The position numbers and the translations under genes are program-made. Shown piece by piece: positions 7,445-16,022 of a stretch of DNA of 64,000 bases (positions within the stretch are counted from its first letter, which is position 1; the number at the start of each line of letters is the position of its first letter). The stretch spans positions 186,001-250,000 of the forward strand of contig JAOPKD010000002.1 of the NCBI GenBank assembly GCA_025517565.1. Reading direction: 5' to 3'. The notes beneath the pieces are model-generated. The model searched no databases and was not told where the DNA came from. It saw only the letters and a program-made list of their open reading frames with translations. The DNA is from Halapricum hydrolyticum (GTDB taxonomy: Archaea; Halobacteriota; Halobacteria; Halobacteriales; Haloarculaceae).

Positions 7445-7468
7445 TCGTCCGCCTCGAAGCCGGCACCG

Positions 7469-8395
7469 ATGTCGACGTCCCGTCGGACAGCGTTGCGCCG
7501 AGTCGGGCTACTCGTGCTCGTGATCAACGCGGGCCTGGTGCTCGCGAAGGGAGCCGTCTGGTGGTACACGGGCAGTCTGGCGGTCCAGTCGGAGGCCGTC
7601 AACAGTCTCGCGGATACCGTCTACAGCGTCGTCACGGTCGGCGGTCTCTACCTGACGACCCAGCCCCCCGACTTCGAGCATCCACACGGGCACGAGCGGA
7701 TCGAACCGTTCGTCTCCCTGTTCGTCGCGCTTGGTGTCTTCGCGGCCGGGATCGGTGTCCTCTACCAGGCCGCCCGGACGGCTCTGACCGGCGACGTCTC
7801 CGTCACGCGTAACTTCGCAGCGGTCGCCGTGCTCGCGGGTACTGTCGTCGTCAAGTACGGTCTCTATCGGTACGTCATCGCTGTCGGTCGGGAACACAGT
7901 TCCCCAGCGTTACGGGCCACCGCGATCGATAACCGTGCGGACGTTCTCACCGCGAGCGCGGCGCTCGTCGGGGTCGTCGGTGCCACGCTGGGGTATCCGC
8001 TGCTCGACCCGATCGCCGCGTTCGTCGTTGCGTTCGGGATCCTCTACACCGGCGTCGAGATCGTCCAGGACAACGTCAATTACCTGGTCGGCCGGGCACC
8101 GCCGGCGGATCTCCGCAAGCGGATCGTCCGACGCGCGCTCGCACACCCCGACGTAGAAGGGGCACACGACGTGATCGCCCATTACGTCGGCCCCGAAATC
8201 GACGTGAGCCTCCACATTGAGGTCGAGGGCGACCGCACACTCCGGGAGGCCCACGACATCGAGACGGCCGTTATCCAGTCGATCCAGGCGCTGCCGGAAG
8301 TCGACGACGTGTTCGTCCACGTCGATCCGAAAGAACTCGGCGAGTGGAAAGACGACGAGGAAGTCAATCGGCTGGTCGAGCCGGGGGAGGAGTGA
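7469..8395 (+). CDS. Cation diffusion facilitator (CDF) family exporter
   Basis: A 308-residue membrane protein of the CDF/ZIP-like exporter family that moves divalent metal ions (Zn, Fe, Mn or Co) out of the cell by proton exchange. Six hydrophobic segments span about residues 12-205. Signatures include SLAVQSEAVNSLADTVYS in TM2, the HPHGHERIEPF loop, and the TM5 metal site region ATAIDNRADVLTASAA. A C-terminal ferredoxin-like cytoplasmic domain (about 215-295) has the SLHIEVEGD strand. The D-x-x-x-D in TM2 reads as E-x-x-N-S-L-A-D, so the metal preference is uncertain. It may share a transcript with the HIT gene. Confidence 0.9.
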   Translation: MSTSRRTALRRVGLLVLVINAGLVLAKGAVWWYTGSLAVQSEAVNSLADTVYSVVTVGGLYLTTQPPDFEHPHGHERIEPFVSLFVALGVFAAGIGVLYQAARTALTGDVSVTRNFAAVAVLAGTVVVKYGLYRYVIAVGREHSSPALRATAIDNRADVLTASAALVGVVGATLGYPLLDPIAAFVVAFGILYTGVEIVQDNVNYLVGRAPPADLRKRIVRRALAHPDVEGAHDVIAHYVGPEIDVSLHIEVEGDRTLREAHDIETAVIQSIQALPEVDDVFVHVDPKELGEWKDDEEVNRLVEPGEE

Positions 8396-8491
8396 CGGCC
8401 GGTCACGACGCGTGGCTCGGCCCGCCAGGACGGCTGACCGACCGGTCAGGATTTCGCAAAAACTAAACACGCAAGCGCGAGACGGACAGGC

Positions 8492-9703
8492 GTGAGCGAG
8501 GGGACGAGACTCGCGGACGCGGACTGGAAACACCGGGTGTTGATCTGGAAGTTCTACCTCTACCGGGCGACGCTTTCGGAGGGATTCATCTACCCGATTA
8601 TCACGCTCTATCTCCTCGCGCGGGGGCTGAGCGATGGGGACGTCGGACTGGTCAACGGGCTCTTTTTCGCCGGCGTGGTCGGAGCGGAGATCCCGACGGG
8701 TTACGTCGGCGACAAGATCGGGCGGCGAAACAGCCTGATAATCAGCACGCTCATGATGTCGGTGTCGATGTTCGCGTTCACGGTCTCCGGATCAGTACTT
8801 TCGTTCGCGGTAGTGTACGTCTTCTGGGGGGTCGCGCTGACGTTCCGCTCGGGGACTGGGTCGGCGTACCTCTACGACACGCTTGACGAGCGGCTAGACA
8901 CCGACGAGTACGCGAAGATCACCGGCCGCGGTGGGGCAGCGTTTCTCGTCACCTCCGCAGTCACCTCGGTCGTCGGCGGCGTCCTCTATGGGATCGACCA
9001 TCGGATCCCCTTTGTCGCCGCCGGCCTCGTCACCGGATCAGGTGCGCTCGTGTTGCTCACCATGCCCGAGACCGAGCAGTACGCCAAGGGCGACGGCGGC
9101 AGCGCGTTCTCGGCACGCGACGCCGTCGAGACCGTCCGCGAGAAGTTCCTCGCGCCGGAGCTCCGGCGGTTCATCGCCTACACCGCGCTCCTTCTGTCGG
9201 TCCCGGAACTGGCTGACCTGTACATCCAGCCGATCGTCGTCGCGGCAGGCGTTCCCGAGCAGTCGCTCGGGTTGCTGTACGCCGGCTTCATGCTCGTGAC
9301 GGCGGTCGCCTCCTACAACATCGATCGCGTTCGCCGGCGGGTCGGGATCGAAGGCTGGTTCGCGGCCGCACCGCTTCTGATGGCGGCCGTGCTCGCCGGC
9401 ATGCTCGTCGAACCCTGGCTCGCGATTCCGGGCTTCATCGGCATGCGGATCGTCAAGAGTCTCTCGTATGCCTTCCGCGGGCAGCACCTCAACGATCACC
9501 TACCCTCTCTCGGACGGGCAACCGTCCTCTCGACGGCGTCGATGGTCTATGGCGTTTCGTTTATTGTCTTCCGCATCGGCGGCGGTTCGCTCGCGGAAGC
9601 GTTCGGACCGAAACTCGCGATCGTCGGCCTCGCTGTGGGAGTCGCGGTGCTGACACAGTTGCTCCGGATCAGCGGCGACATCGTCGTCAGACCAGAAACG
9701 TAG
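8492..9703 (+). CDS. MFS family transporter
   Basis: A 403-residue protein with about 12 predicted membrane segments in two six-helix halves. The loop between TM2 and TM3 has GYVGDKIGRRNSL, the major facilitator signature (G-x-x-x-D-R/K-x-G-R-R). The central cytoplasmic loop (about residues 190-225) is charged. The substrate cannot be told from sequence; drug or sugar efflux are possibilities. The start is GTG at 8492, which places the first helix properly. It stands alone, 96 bp after the CDF gene. Confidence 0.85.
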   Translation: MSEGTRLADADWKHRVLIWKFYLYRATLSEGFIYPIITLYLLARGLSDGDVGLVNGLFFAGVVGAEIPTGYVGDKIGRRNSLIISTLMMSVSMFAFTVSGSVLSFAVVYVFWGVALTFRSGTGSAYLYDTLDERLDTDEYAKITGRGGAAFLVTSAVTSVVGGVLYGIDHRIPFVAAGLVTGSGALVLLTMPETEQYAKGDGGSAFSARDAVETVREKFLAPELRRFIAYTALLLSVPELADLYIQPIVVAAGVPEQSLGLLYAGFMLVTAVASYNIDRVRRRVGIEGWFAAAPLLMAAVLAGMLVEPWLAIPGFIGMRIVKSLSYAFRGQHLNDHLPSLGRATVLSTASMVYGVSFIVFRIGGGSLAEAFGPKLAIVGLAVGVAVLTQLLRISGDIVVRPET

Positions 9704-9765
9704 TGGTTGGCGCAACAATCGAGAATGACGGTGGAATTATACGTTTTGAGCGTATCTAGGGGTGC

Positions 9766-11973
9766 ATGGGCGCGCCGCTCCGGGTGCTCGCGGTCGAACC
9801 CGAGGATCTGACCCCGAGCGCGGTGTCACTCTCGCAGATCGACGGCCGACTGGAAGTCGACGTCGAATTCACCCCGGAGCGTGCGCTTGAGGCGCTCAAG
9901 GAGCGGTCGTTCGACTGTGTCCTCAGTGCGTACGACCTCCCGGACAGCGATGGAGTCGAGTTCCTCTCGATGCTCAGAGATGTCTATCCAGACGTTCCGG
10001 TCGTGTTCTATCCGGCTCGCGGGTCCGAGCGCCTCGCGAGCGACGCGCTCGCGGCCGGCGCGACGGACTATTTGCCGCGGCGCGACGAAGCGATCCATCT
10101 TTCGAAGGTCGCCGATCGACTCCAGAAGGTCTGCCAGCACTACCGCGGGCAACGGGAGCAGCGAGCGATCGCCCAGCGCTACGAGACGCTGCTGGAAGAC
10201 ATCTCGGAGACGGTGTTCGTCACTGACGACGATGGGGCATTCACGTACGTCTGCCCGAACACCAGTCACGTGTTCGGCTACACGGCAGACGAAGTGAGCG
10301 ATCTCGGAACGGTCGACGCGCTGTTCGAAGAGTCGCTGTTCGATCAGGAGACACTGGAGAATCGCGGTGAGATCGAAAACATCGAGACGGAAATCACGGG
10401 CGCGACGGGCGACCGCCGGACAGTGCTGGTGAGCGTAAAGCGAGTCGACGCCGAGGACGGGACGACGCTCTACACGGTGCGAGACGTCACCGAGCGCGAG
10501 CGCCGCAAGCGCGAGTTGCGCCAGTACGAGCGGATGATCAACACGATGCAGGAGTCAGCCTGTATCTACGACGAAGACGCTCGTTTCAAGGTCGTCAACG
10601 AGTACCTGGCCGAGTTCTACGATACGGCTCGGGATGATCTCGTCGGCAAAAAGAGCAACCTCGTTCCCAAAATCAACGCGCAGTACGACGGCGATGCGTT
10701 CGGTGAACTGTTTACCGGCGAGCGCACGGAGCTCTCGGGGGAAGTCGCCGGGGAGTTCCCGACCGCCGGCTATCAGGTACTCGACTACCGGCTGACACCG
10801 CTGACCGTCGATGGCGAGGTCGAAGGCGTCGTCGGCGTAACTCGCGAAGTGACCGAACAGCGTGAGTACGAACAGCAACTCGAAGAGACCAACGCGCTGC
10901 TTTCGGCGCTGTTCGAGGCGCTGCCGGTGGGTGTGCTCGCCGAGGACGAATCGCGCCGCGTGCTCGCGGCGAACGAGCGGTTTTTCGAGTTGTTCGACAT
11001 GCCCGGAGGGCCGGATGACGTCATCGGTGTGGACTGCGAGCGACTGGCTGAAGAGGCAAGAGACATATTCGTAGACGAGGCGGAATTTCTCGAGGGGATC
11101 GACGAACGTATCGACGCACGCGACCCCGTCGACAGCGAAGAGCTGGTGCTGGAAGACGAGCGCACGTTCGCACGGAGCTATCGACCGCTCGAACTACCCG
11201 ACAGCGACGGTCACCTGTGGATGTATCGCGACGTCACCGAGCAGAAAGAGCGCGAGCAGACGCTCCGGCGCGAGCGCGACCGGCTCGACGAGTTCGCAAG
11301 CGTCGTCAGCCACGACCTCCGAAACCCGCTTCACGTCGCCCGTGGGCAACTTGAGTTGGCCAGCGAGGACTGTGACAGCGAGCACCACGAGACCGTCGTG
11401 GAGGCGCTCGACCGAATGAGCACCCTGATCGACGACCTGCTGATGCTGGCCCGAGAGGGCGAGCAAGTGAGCGAGCGCGAACCCATCGATCTGGCAACGC
11501 TCGTCGAGAGTTGCTGGCAAAACGTCGAAACGAACAGCGCGACCATGCAAGTCGCGATCGACCGGACCGTCAGCGCCGACCGCAATCGACTTCGACAGCT
11601 GTTCGAGAACCTGTTCAGAAACGCTGTCGAACACGGGTCGACAGAGCCCGATACTGACACTCACTGGGGTGGCCTCGTGCGTGGCTCCACGGATACCGAC
11701 GCCCAGGCCGGCCAGGATGTCCCACGCCAGGGCGTCACGATCACGGTCGGAGAACTGGCAGACGGCTTCTACGTCGCGGACGATGGCCCGGGAATCCCGC
11801 CGGAAGACCGCGATCGCGTCTTCGAAGTCGGCTACTCGACCATCGACACGGGGACTGGATTCGGGTTGAGTATCGTCGAGCGGGTCGCCGACGCCCACGG
11901 CTGGGACGTCCACGTGACCGAGAGCGAGGCTGGCGGCGCGCGGTTCGAGTTCACCGGCGTCGACTGGGTATGA
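9766..11973 (+). CDS. PAS sensor histidine kinase with degenerate N-terminal receiver domain
   Basis: A 735-residue soluble signalling protein. Residues about 3-125 form a receiver-like domain, about 145-250, 258-370 and 378-495 are three PAS domains (the first has ISETVFVTDDDGAFTYV), about 500-570 is the HisKA dimerisation domain with the phospho-acceptor His516 in VVSHDLRNPLHVA, and about 600-735 is the HATPase domain (ENLFRNAVEHG; DDGPGIPPEDRDRVFEVGYS). No membrane helices are seen, so it senses cytosolic signals. The receiver lacks its phosphorylatable Asp: where haloarchaeal homologues read SDYDMP, this one reads SAYDLP (Ala55). A TATA-like ATTATAC at about 9735 supports the start. The cognate regulator is not nearby. 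Confidence 0.92.
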   Translation: MGAPLRVLAVEPEDLTPSAVSLSQIDGRLEVDVEFTPERALEALKERSFDCVLSAYDLPDSDGVEFLSMLRDVYPDVPVVFYPARGSERLASDALAAGATDYLPRRDEAIHLSKVADRLQKVCQHYRGQREQRAIAQRYETLLEDISETVFVTDDDGAFTYVCPNTSHVFGYTADEVSDLGTVDALFEESLFDQETLENRGEIENIETEITGATGDRRTVLVSVKRVDAEDGTTLYTVRDVTERERRKRELRQYERMINTMQESACIYDEDARFKVVNEYLAEFYDTARDDLVGKKSNLVPKINAQYDGDAFGELFTGERTELSGEVAGEFPTAGYQVLDYRLTPLTVDGEVEGVVGVTREVTEQREYEQQLEETNALLSALFEALPVGVLAEDESRRVLAANERFFELFDMPGGPDDVIGVDCERLAEEARDIFVDEAEFLEGIDERIDARDPVDSEELVLEDERTFARSYRPLELPDSDGHLWMYRDVTEQKEREQTLRRERDRLDEFASVVSHDLRNPLHVARGQLELASEDCDSEHHETVVEALDRMSTLIDDLLMLAREGEQVSEREPIDLATLVESCWQNVETNSATMQVAIDRTVSADRNRLRQLFENLFRNAVEHGSTEPDTDTHWGGLVRGSTDTDAQAGQDVPRQGVTITVGELADGFYVADDGPGIPPEDRDRVFEVGYSTIDTGTGFGLSIVERVADAHGWDVHVTESEAGGARFEFTGVDWV

Positions 11974-12026
11974 CGAAAATTCGCCGGAGGCGACAGCCAC
12001 ACCCTTTGTCGGGCCAATCGTCAGGT

Positions 12027-12485
12027 ATGGCACTCTCGCGACGCACGTATCTGGCACTTGTCGGCGGAACTGCTGCCGTCGCCGGGTGTTCGACCGGCAG
12101 TGCGCAAGCGCCGAGCTACGACGCCCCGTCCGTGGCCGTACCCGAGGCGGTCAGTTCGCACCTCTCGGACGCGTCGAACTTCGACGGCACGGCACTCGAT
12201 CTCACTGGCCGTGACGAAGTCGAAGTGGCCGTCGGCGCGGAAGGAAACGCCGGATACAACGCGTACAGCCCGGTGGCGATCCAGATCACGCCCGGAACGA
12301 CGGTCGTCTGGGAGTGGATCCGTGGCAACCACAACGTCATCGATACCGACGGCGCTTTCCAGTCGAACCTGGGAACGGATCTGACGTTCGAGCACACGTT
12401 CGAGGAACCCGGCACGTACACGTACTACTGTTCTCCGCACGAGAACTACGGCATGAAAGGGGCGGTCGTCGTCGAATCAGAGTGA
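12027..12485 (+). CDS. Halocyanin-like blue copper lipoprotein
   Basis: A 152-residue cupredoxin-domain protein with a Tat/lipobox leader (ALSRRTYLALVGG...AGC). The cupredoxin copper ligands are visible: His in GNHNVID, then Cys-x-x-His in YYCSPHENYGM with Met as axial ligand. It should be anchored outside the membrane and shuttle electrons, as proposed for halocyanins. The ATG at 12027 keeps the twin-arginine (SRR) motif; an upstream in-frame start at 11970 overlaps the kinase gene and would hide the signal. The linker between lipobox and domain is about 30 residues. Confidence 0.9.
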   Translation: MALSRRTYLALVGGTAAVAGCSTGSAQAPSYDAPSVAVPEAVSSHLSDASNFDGTALDLTGRDEVEVAVGAEGNAGYNAYSPVAIQITPGTTVVWEWIRGNHNVIDTDGAFQSNLGTDLTFEHTFEEPGTYTYYCSPHENYGMKGAVVVESE

Positions 12486-12616
12486 CTGGTGGGCGTTTGT
12501 GCTAAGAACGCAAGGGTGACCGTCAGCTCGAGTATCGTCTCCACACACTGGCTGTCGACTGGCGGGCCGGCGACCGAACCGATATACAGATACGCCTGTC
12601 GATAGAACCGGACAGC

Positions 12617-13126
12617 GTGGTCGACATCGAACCAGCGACGGCCGCCGACCCCGAGGCAATTCGCCCGGTGCTGACGGCGGCGTTCGAAGACGAGACAGAA
12701 GCCGAGCTCGTCGACGTGTTGCGCGAGGAGGACGCGTTGCGCGCCGACTGCTCGTTGCTCGCTCGCGAGGAGGATCCCGTCGGGTTCGTGGCCGTCTCCG
12801 ACGCAGAACTCCCGGCCGCCCCCGGCGCGGAGGTCGTCGTCCTCGGTCCCGTCGGGGTCGTCCCGGACCGGCACGGAGAGGGGATCGGATCGAAACTCGT
12901 GCGCGAAGCCATGCGGTGTTGCGTGCGCGCGGGCTGTACTGCAGTCGTCCTCGAGGGCGATCCCGAGTTCTACGAACAGTTCGGGTTCGAACCCGCCTCC
13001 GCCTACGGACTGGAGAGCGATCTGGACCCGCCGCCGGGAGCGTTCCAGGTCTGGCCGTGTCGGCCGGGCACACTCGAGGGCGTCAGCGGTGAGGTCCGTC
13101 ATCCGATCCCGTTCCACGCCCTCTAG
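12617..13126 (+). CDS. GNAT family N-acetyltransferase
   Basis: A 169-residue acetyltransferase of the YhbS-like GNAT group. The acetyl-CoA binding segment is visible as VVVLGPVGVVPDRHGEGIGS (R/Q-x-x-G-x-G/A pattern in RHGEGIGS), and the C-terminal FYEQFGFEPASAYGL is typical. The acceptor could be a small molecule or protein N-terminus. The start is GTG at 12617. A T6 tract after the stop (13145-13150) probably terminates it. Confidence 0.85.
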   Translation: MVDIEPATAADPEAIRPVLTAAFEDETEAELVDVLREEDALRADCSLLAREEDPVGFVAVSDAELPAAPGAEVVVLGPVGVVPDRHGEGIGSKLVREAMRCCVRAGCTAVVLEGDPEFYEQFGFEPASAYGLESDLDPPPGAFQVWPCRPGTLEGVSGEVRHPIPFHAL

Positions 13127-13144
13127 TCCGAGAGCGGTGCGCTC

Positions 13145-13150
13145 TTTTTT
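13145..13150 (+). terminator. T-tract terminator after GNAT gene
   Basis: TTTTTT 19-24 nt after the stop codon of the acetyltransferase gene. Confidence 0.5.
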
Positions 13151-13279
13151 CCGCCGCACCAACTGCCGATGGCCGATGACGACTCGCCGCGGCCCGACGG
13201 CTGCGACCTCCGAACCGGCTTCGACACCCGGTGATGACGATCCCTGTGAGTACCGAGGCCAATTTCCATACAAGAAGTG

Positions 13280-13359
13280 ATACTGCCGGCTGTAACATTT
13301 CGAAATAATTCGCCACCCCGGGGTGGCGAATATCTTTACGAACTTACAGCCGGCAGTAT
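13280..13359. repeat. Family-1 palindromic element, copy B (best formed)
   Basis: Outer arms of 16 bp, ATACTGCCGGCTGTAA (13280-13295) and TTACAGCCGGCAGTAT (13344-13359), are perfectly complementary. The inner arms ATTCGCCACCCC and GGGGTGGCGAAT (13308-13319 and 13320-13331) form a perfect 24 nt palindrome. The unpaired strings between are ACATTTCGAAAT and ATCTTTACGAAC, shared with copies A and C. Confidence 0.9.
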
Positions 13360-13564
13360 GAGTGAACGTGGGTGAATCGCGTTTGCGACCCGCTGAAGTG
13401 GGCCGTTGTGCCCAAAGCGCGATTTCGTCGAGGGGCGTCGAGCCCGAGGCCAGAATCGGCGAACAGCCACATGGGTGGACGGGACGCGCTCGACGTCGGG
13501 CGCATCGATTGTACGCTACGGCTTCCAACAGATGTATGCCAGTCTAGTTAGTAATTCAACTATT

Positions 13565-14377
13565 ATGGCGCCCTCACATACCACGGTGACGACTGGCACC
13601 GAACAGCGCACGTCGGCACGGGACACCCGGCTCCGACTGTGGAACGCCGTCATGGCAGTCCTCCACTTCCTGCAGGGGGTGGCGATGGTCATCCTGGCCG
13701 ACCAGGTTCTATGGCCGGTCACACGCACCAGATACGGTTTCAATCCCGAAACCGAGACCATCTTTCCGGAGACAGTGTCGTTCGTCGACGCCAACCTCCC
13801 GCTGCTCGTGGCGGGATTCCTCTTTATCTCCGCGTTTGCACACGCCGTCATCGCGACCGTCCGGTACGACCGGTACGTCCAGTATTTGGACAGAGGGATG
13901 AACCCCTACCGCTGGTACGAGTACTCCGTGAGTGCCTCGCTGATGATCGTCGTGATCGCCATGCTGGCCGGCGTCTGGGATCTGGGAACGCTCGTGAGTC
14001 TGTTCGGACTCGTCGCGGTGATGAACCTCGCCGGACTCCTGATGGAGCAGCGCAACGAATCGACCGACGTCACCGACTGGACGCCCTACTGGGTGGGTGT
14101 CGTTGCCGGAATCGTCCCCTGGATCGTCATCGGGATCACGTTCATCGGGACGGTGACGGCCAGCGGCGGTGAGTTCCCCGAGTTCGTCATCTACATCTAC
14201 GTCTCGATCTTCGTCTTCTTCAACCTCTTTGCGCTGAATATGGTCCTGCAGTACCTGGAGGTCTCACGGTGGAAGGACTACCTCTTCGGCGAGAAGACGT
14301 ACATTCTACTGAGTCTGGTGGCAAAGTCCGCTCTCGCATGGCAAGTGTACTTCGGCACGCTGAACTCACCGATATAA
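13565..14377 (+). CDS. Heliorhodopsin
   Basis: A 270-residue seven-helix membrane protein that I identify as a heliorhodopsin rather than a type-1 pump. TM7 reads ILLSLVAKSALAWQVYFGTL, with Lys254 as the retinal Schiff-base lysine. TM3 reads RWYEYSVSASLMI, with Glu119 in the position of the heliorhodopsin counterion (type-1 pumps have Asp). ALNMVLQY in TM6 also fits. Heliorhodopsins have an inverted topology (N-terminus inside) and long photocycles; their function is still debated, with signalling and enzyme regulation proposed. The polar 22-residue N-terminus before TM1 is normal. ATG at 13565 is preferred; 13532 is possible. No retinal-synthesis or signalling gene is adjacent. Confidence 0.93.
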   Translation: MAPSHTTVTTGTEQRTSARDTRLRLWNAVMAVLHFLQGVAMVILADQVLWPVTRTRYGFNPETETIFPETVSFVDANLPLLVAGFLFISAFAHAVIATVRYDRYVQYLDRGMNPYRWYEYSVSASLMIVVIAMLAGVWDLGTLVSLFGLVAVMNLAGLLMEQRNESTDVTDWTPYWVGVVAGIVPWIVIGITFIGTVTASGGEFPEFVIYIYVSIFVFFNLFALNMVLQYLEVSRWKDYLFGEKTYILLSLVAKSALAWQVYFGTLNSPI

Positions 14378-14608
14378 GTATCGGAGGTCCAGGAAACGGA
14401 AGATTCCACTCGCCGGAGCGATCCGTAGCGTCTGCTGGTCCCGGCCGCAGGGTCGTCACAGCGAGACGAGCTTTCGAAGCATACTACTGGTGATCGCGAG
14501 GTGACGCTGCATCGGATCGTTTGGAATGGGGAAGCGAAGCTTCAGGAGGTCCGGTCCGGATCGATCCGCCAAGAAGTCGAGAATAGCTGTTGAGAACCGG
14601 GAAGTAAC

Positions 14609-14616
14609 TTTAATAC
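14609..14616 (+). promoter_or_regulatory. TATA box of coiled-coil protein gene
   Basis: TTTAATAC, 24-31 nt upstream of ATG at 14640, the spacing of a leaderless haloarchaeal transcript. Confidence 0.5.
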
Positions 14617-14639
14617 GATGGGTCGACCGACATGGAACC

Positions 14640-15896
14640 ATGAGTGATTCACAAGCGTACGATCCGGTCATGGTGTCGTCGGACGGGGTGACCGTGGCCA
14701 AGCGGTTCGAGGCCGATGAGTTCCCCGTGCCGGCGATCGCCTTCCGGATCGAATCACGCCGTACGGAGCCAGTGACGATCACGCTGGTCGATACCGTCCC
14801 GGAGGACGTGGCCGTCGAGGACCTCGGTTTTCACCCGGAGTACGGGAGCGAACACTGGACGATCGACGACCAGCAGATCATCTTCGAGCGGGAGATCGAA
14901 GCCGAGTCGGAGTACACAACCGTCTACGGCATCCGCTCGACAGGAACAGACGACGTCGAGAAGTTCCTCACGGAACCGACGATCGAACAGGTCGATCCGC
15001 CGCTGGAAGACGAGGGCGACGTGCTCAACGAGTCGAGTTCCGACGTCGTCAAGGACGTGATCGCCGGCGAAAGCGACAGCGTGCCCGGGCTGGACGCCGA
15101 CGAGGACGAAGAGATCGAAACGCTCGATCTAAAAGACCCCAACGCACCCGACGCGGAGGTCGGACAGGCAGACGCTGCTGACGCCGCCGGTGGCGAGGGT
15201 GGGCCGGACCAGTCAAACCTGACGACAACGCTGCTCGCGGAGATCCACCACGGGGCCGTCGACGAGGACGTCGTCCGCGCGCTCAGACAGGAACTGTCTC
15301 TGGACGGCGCGGATAGCGGGGCGACCGACGCCCGGATCCAGCACCTCCAGAACGAAGTCAGCGACCTGGCCGCCTACACCGAAACGCTCGAGGAGTTCCT
15401 CGCCGAAAACGGGACGGGCGAACAGCTGATCGCGGACTTCCGGAGCCGCCTGGGCTCTTTCGAGGACGAGCTCGATCGAATCCAGCGGTTGACGATGGAA
15501 AACGACGAGGAGATCGGCGAGGTTCGGTCCGAGGTCGGAGAGATGTCCGACCAGATGTCCGGCGTCGAGGACACCGTCTCGTCGGTGGAGGGAACGGTCG
15601 AAGCGGTCGAAGGAACTGTCGAGGAAGTCGAAGGGACCGTCGAAACGCTCGACTCGCAGGTCGGGGAAATCGACGAGGAAGTCGATTCGCTCGGCGAAGA
15701 CGTGAACGGAATGGACGAACACCTCGCCACGCTGGAAGGGGAGATCGATTCGCTCCGTGGCGAACTCGAGGAGGTCGACAGCCGCGTCAGCGACGTCGGC
15801 GACGTCGACGACCGGATCGACGACATCGAGACCGAGATCGAAGACCTGAAGCAGTGGCGCGAACAGCTCTCGTCGGTCATCGGCGGCGGCGAGTAA
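14640..15896 (+). CDS. Acidic coiled-coil protein with N-terminal beta domain
   Basis: A 418-residue protein. Residues about 1-125 form a globular, beta-rich domain (VMVSSDGVTVAKRFEADEFP, then VTITLVDTVPE). An acidic linker (about 130-200) follows, and residues about 225-418 are a long coiled coil. Near 15580-15650 the coiled coil is built of almost identical 7-residue units (VEGTVEA, VEGTVEE, VEGTVET), giving an unusually regular heptad. I do not recognise a named family; similar proteins occur in haloarchaea without function. A structural or chromosome-associated role is possible but unproven. The start is supported by a TATA box at 14609-14616. Confidence 0.75.
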   Translation: MSDSQAYDPVMVSSDGVTVAKRFEADEFPVPAIAFRIESRRTEPVTITLVDTVPEDVAVEDLGFHPEYGSEHWTIDDQQIIFEREIEAESEYTTVYGIRSTGTDDVEKFLTEPTIEQVDPPLEDEGDVLNESSSDVVKDVIAGESDSVPGLDADEDEEIETLDLKDPNAPDAEVGQADAADAAGGEGGPDQSNLTTTLLAEIHHGAVDEDVVRALRQELSLDGADSGATDARIQHLQNEVSDLAAYTETLEEFLAENGTGEQLIADFRSRLGSFEDELDRIQRLTMENDEEIGEVRSEVGEMSDQMSGVEDTVSSVEGTVEAVEGTVEEVEGTVETLDSQVGEIDEEVDSLGEDVNGMDEHLATLEGEIDSLRGELEEVDSRVSDVGDVDDRIDDIETEIEDLKQWREQLSSVIGGGE

Positions 15897-16022
15897 CGTC
15901 ACCGGCACTCCGGTAGCGAGTTGTCGGCACGACCGAAGCTTCGTACGACCGATACAGAAGGGATTTCCAGCGGTCCGTATCGAACCGGTTCCGTTTTATC
16001 CGCTGCTCCGCTGGGATCGACA

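Larger units (their letters stand above)
13127..13564. other. Intergenic region upstream of heliorhodopsin
   Basis: This 438 bp region contains a T6 terminator, the family-1 palindrome (copy B) and about 200 bp of sequence without a supported gene. The last 40 bp before 13565 are AT-richer and should hold the heliorhodopsin promoter, but no clean TATA box stands out. Confidence 0.55.
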
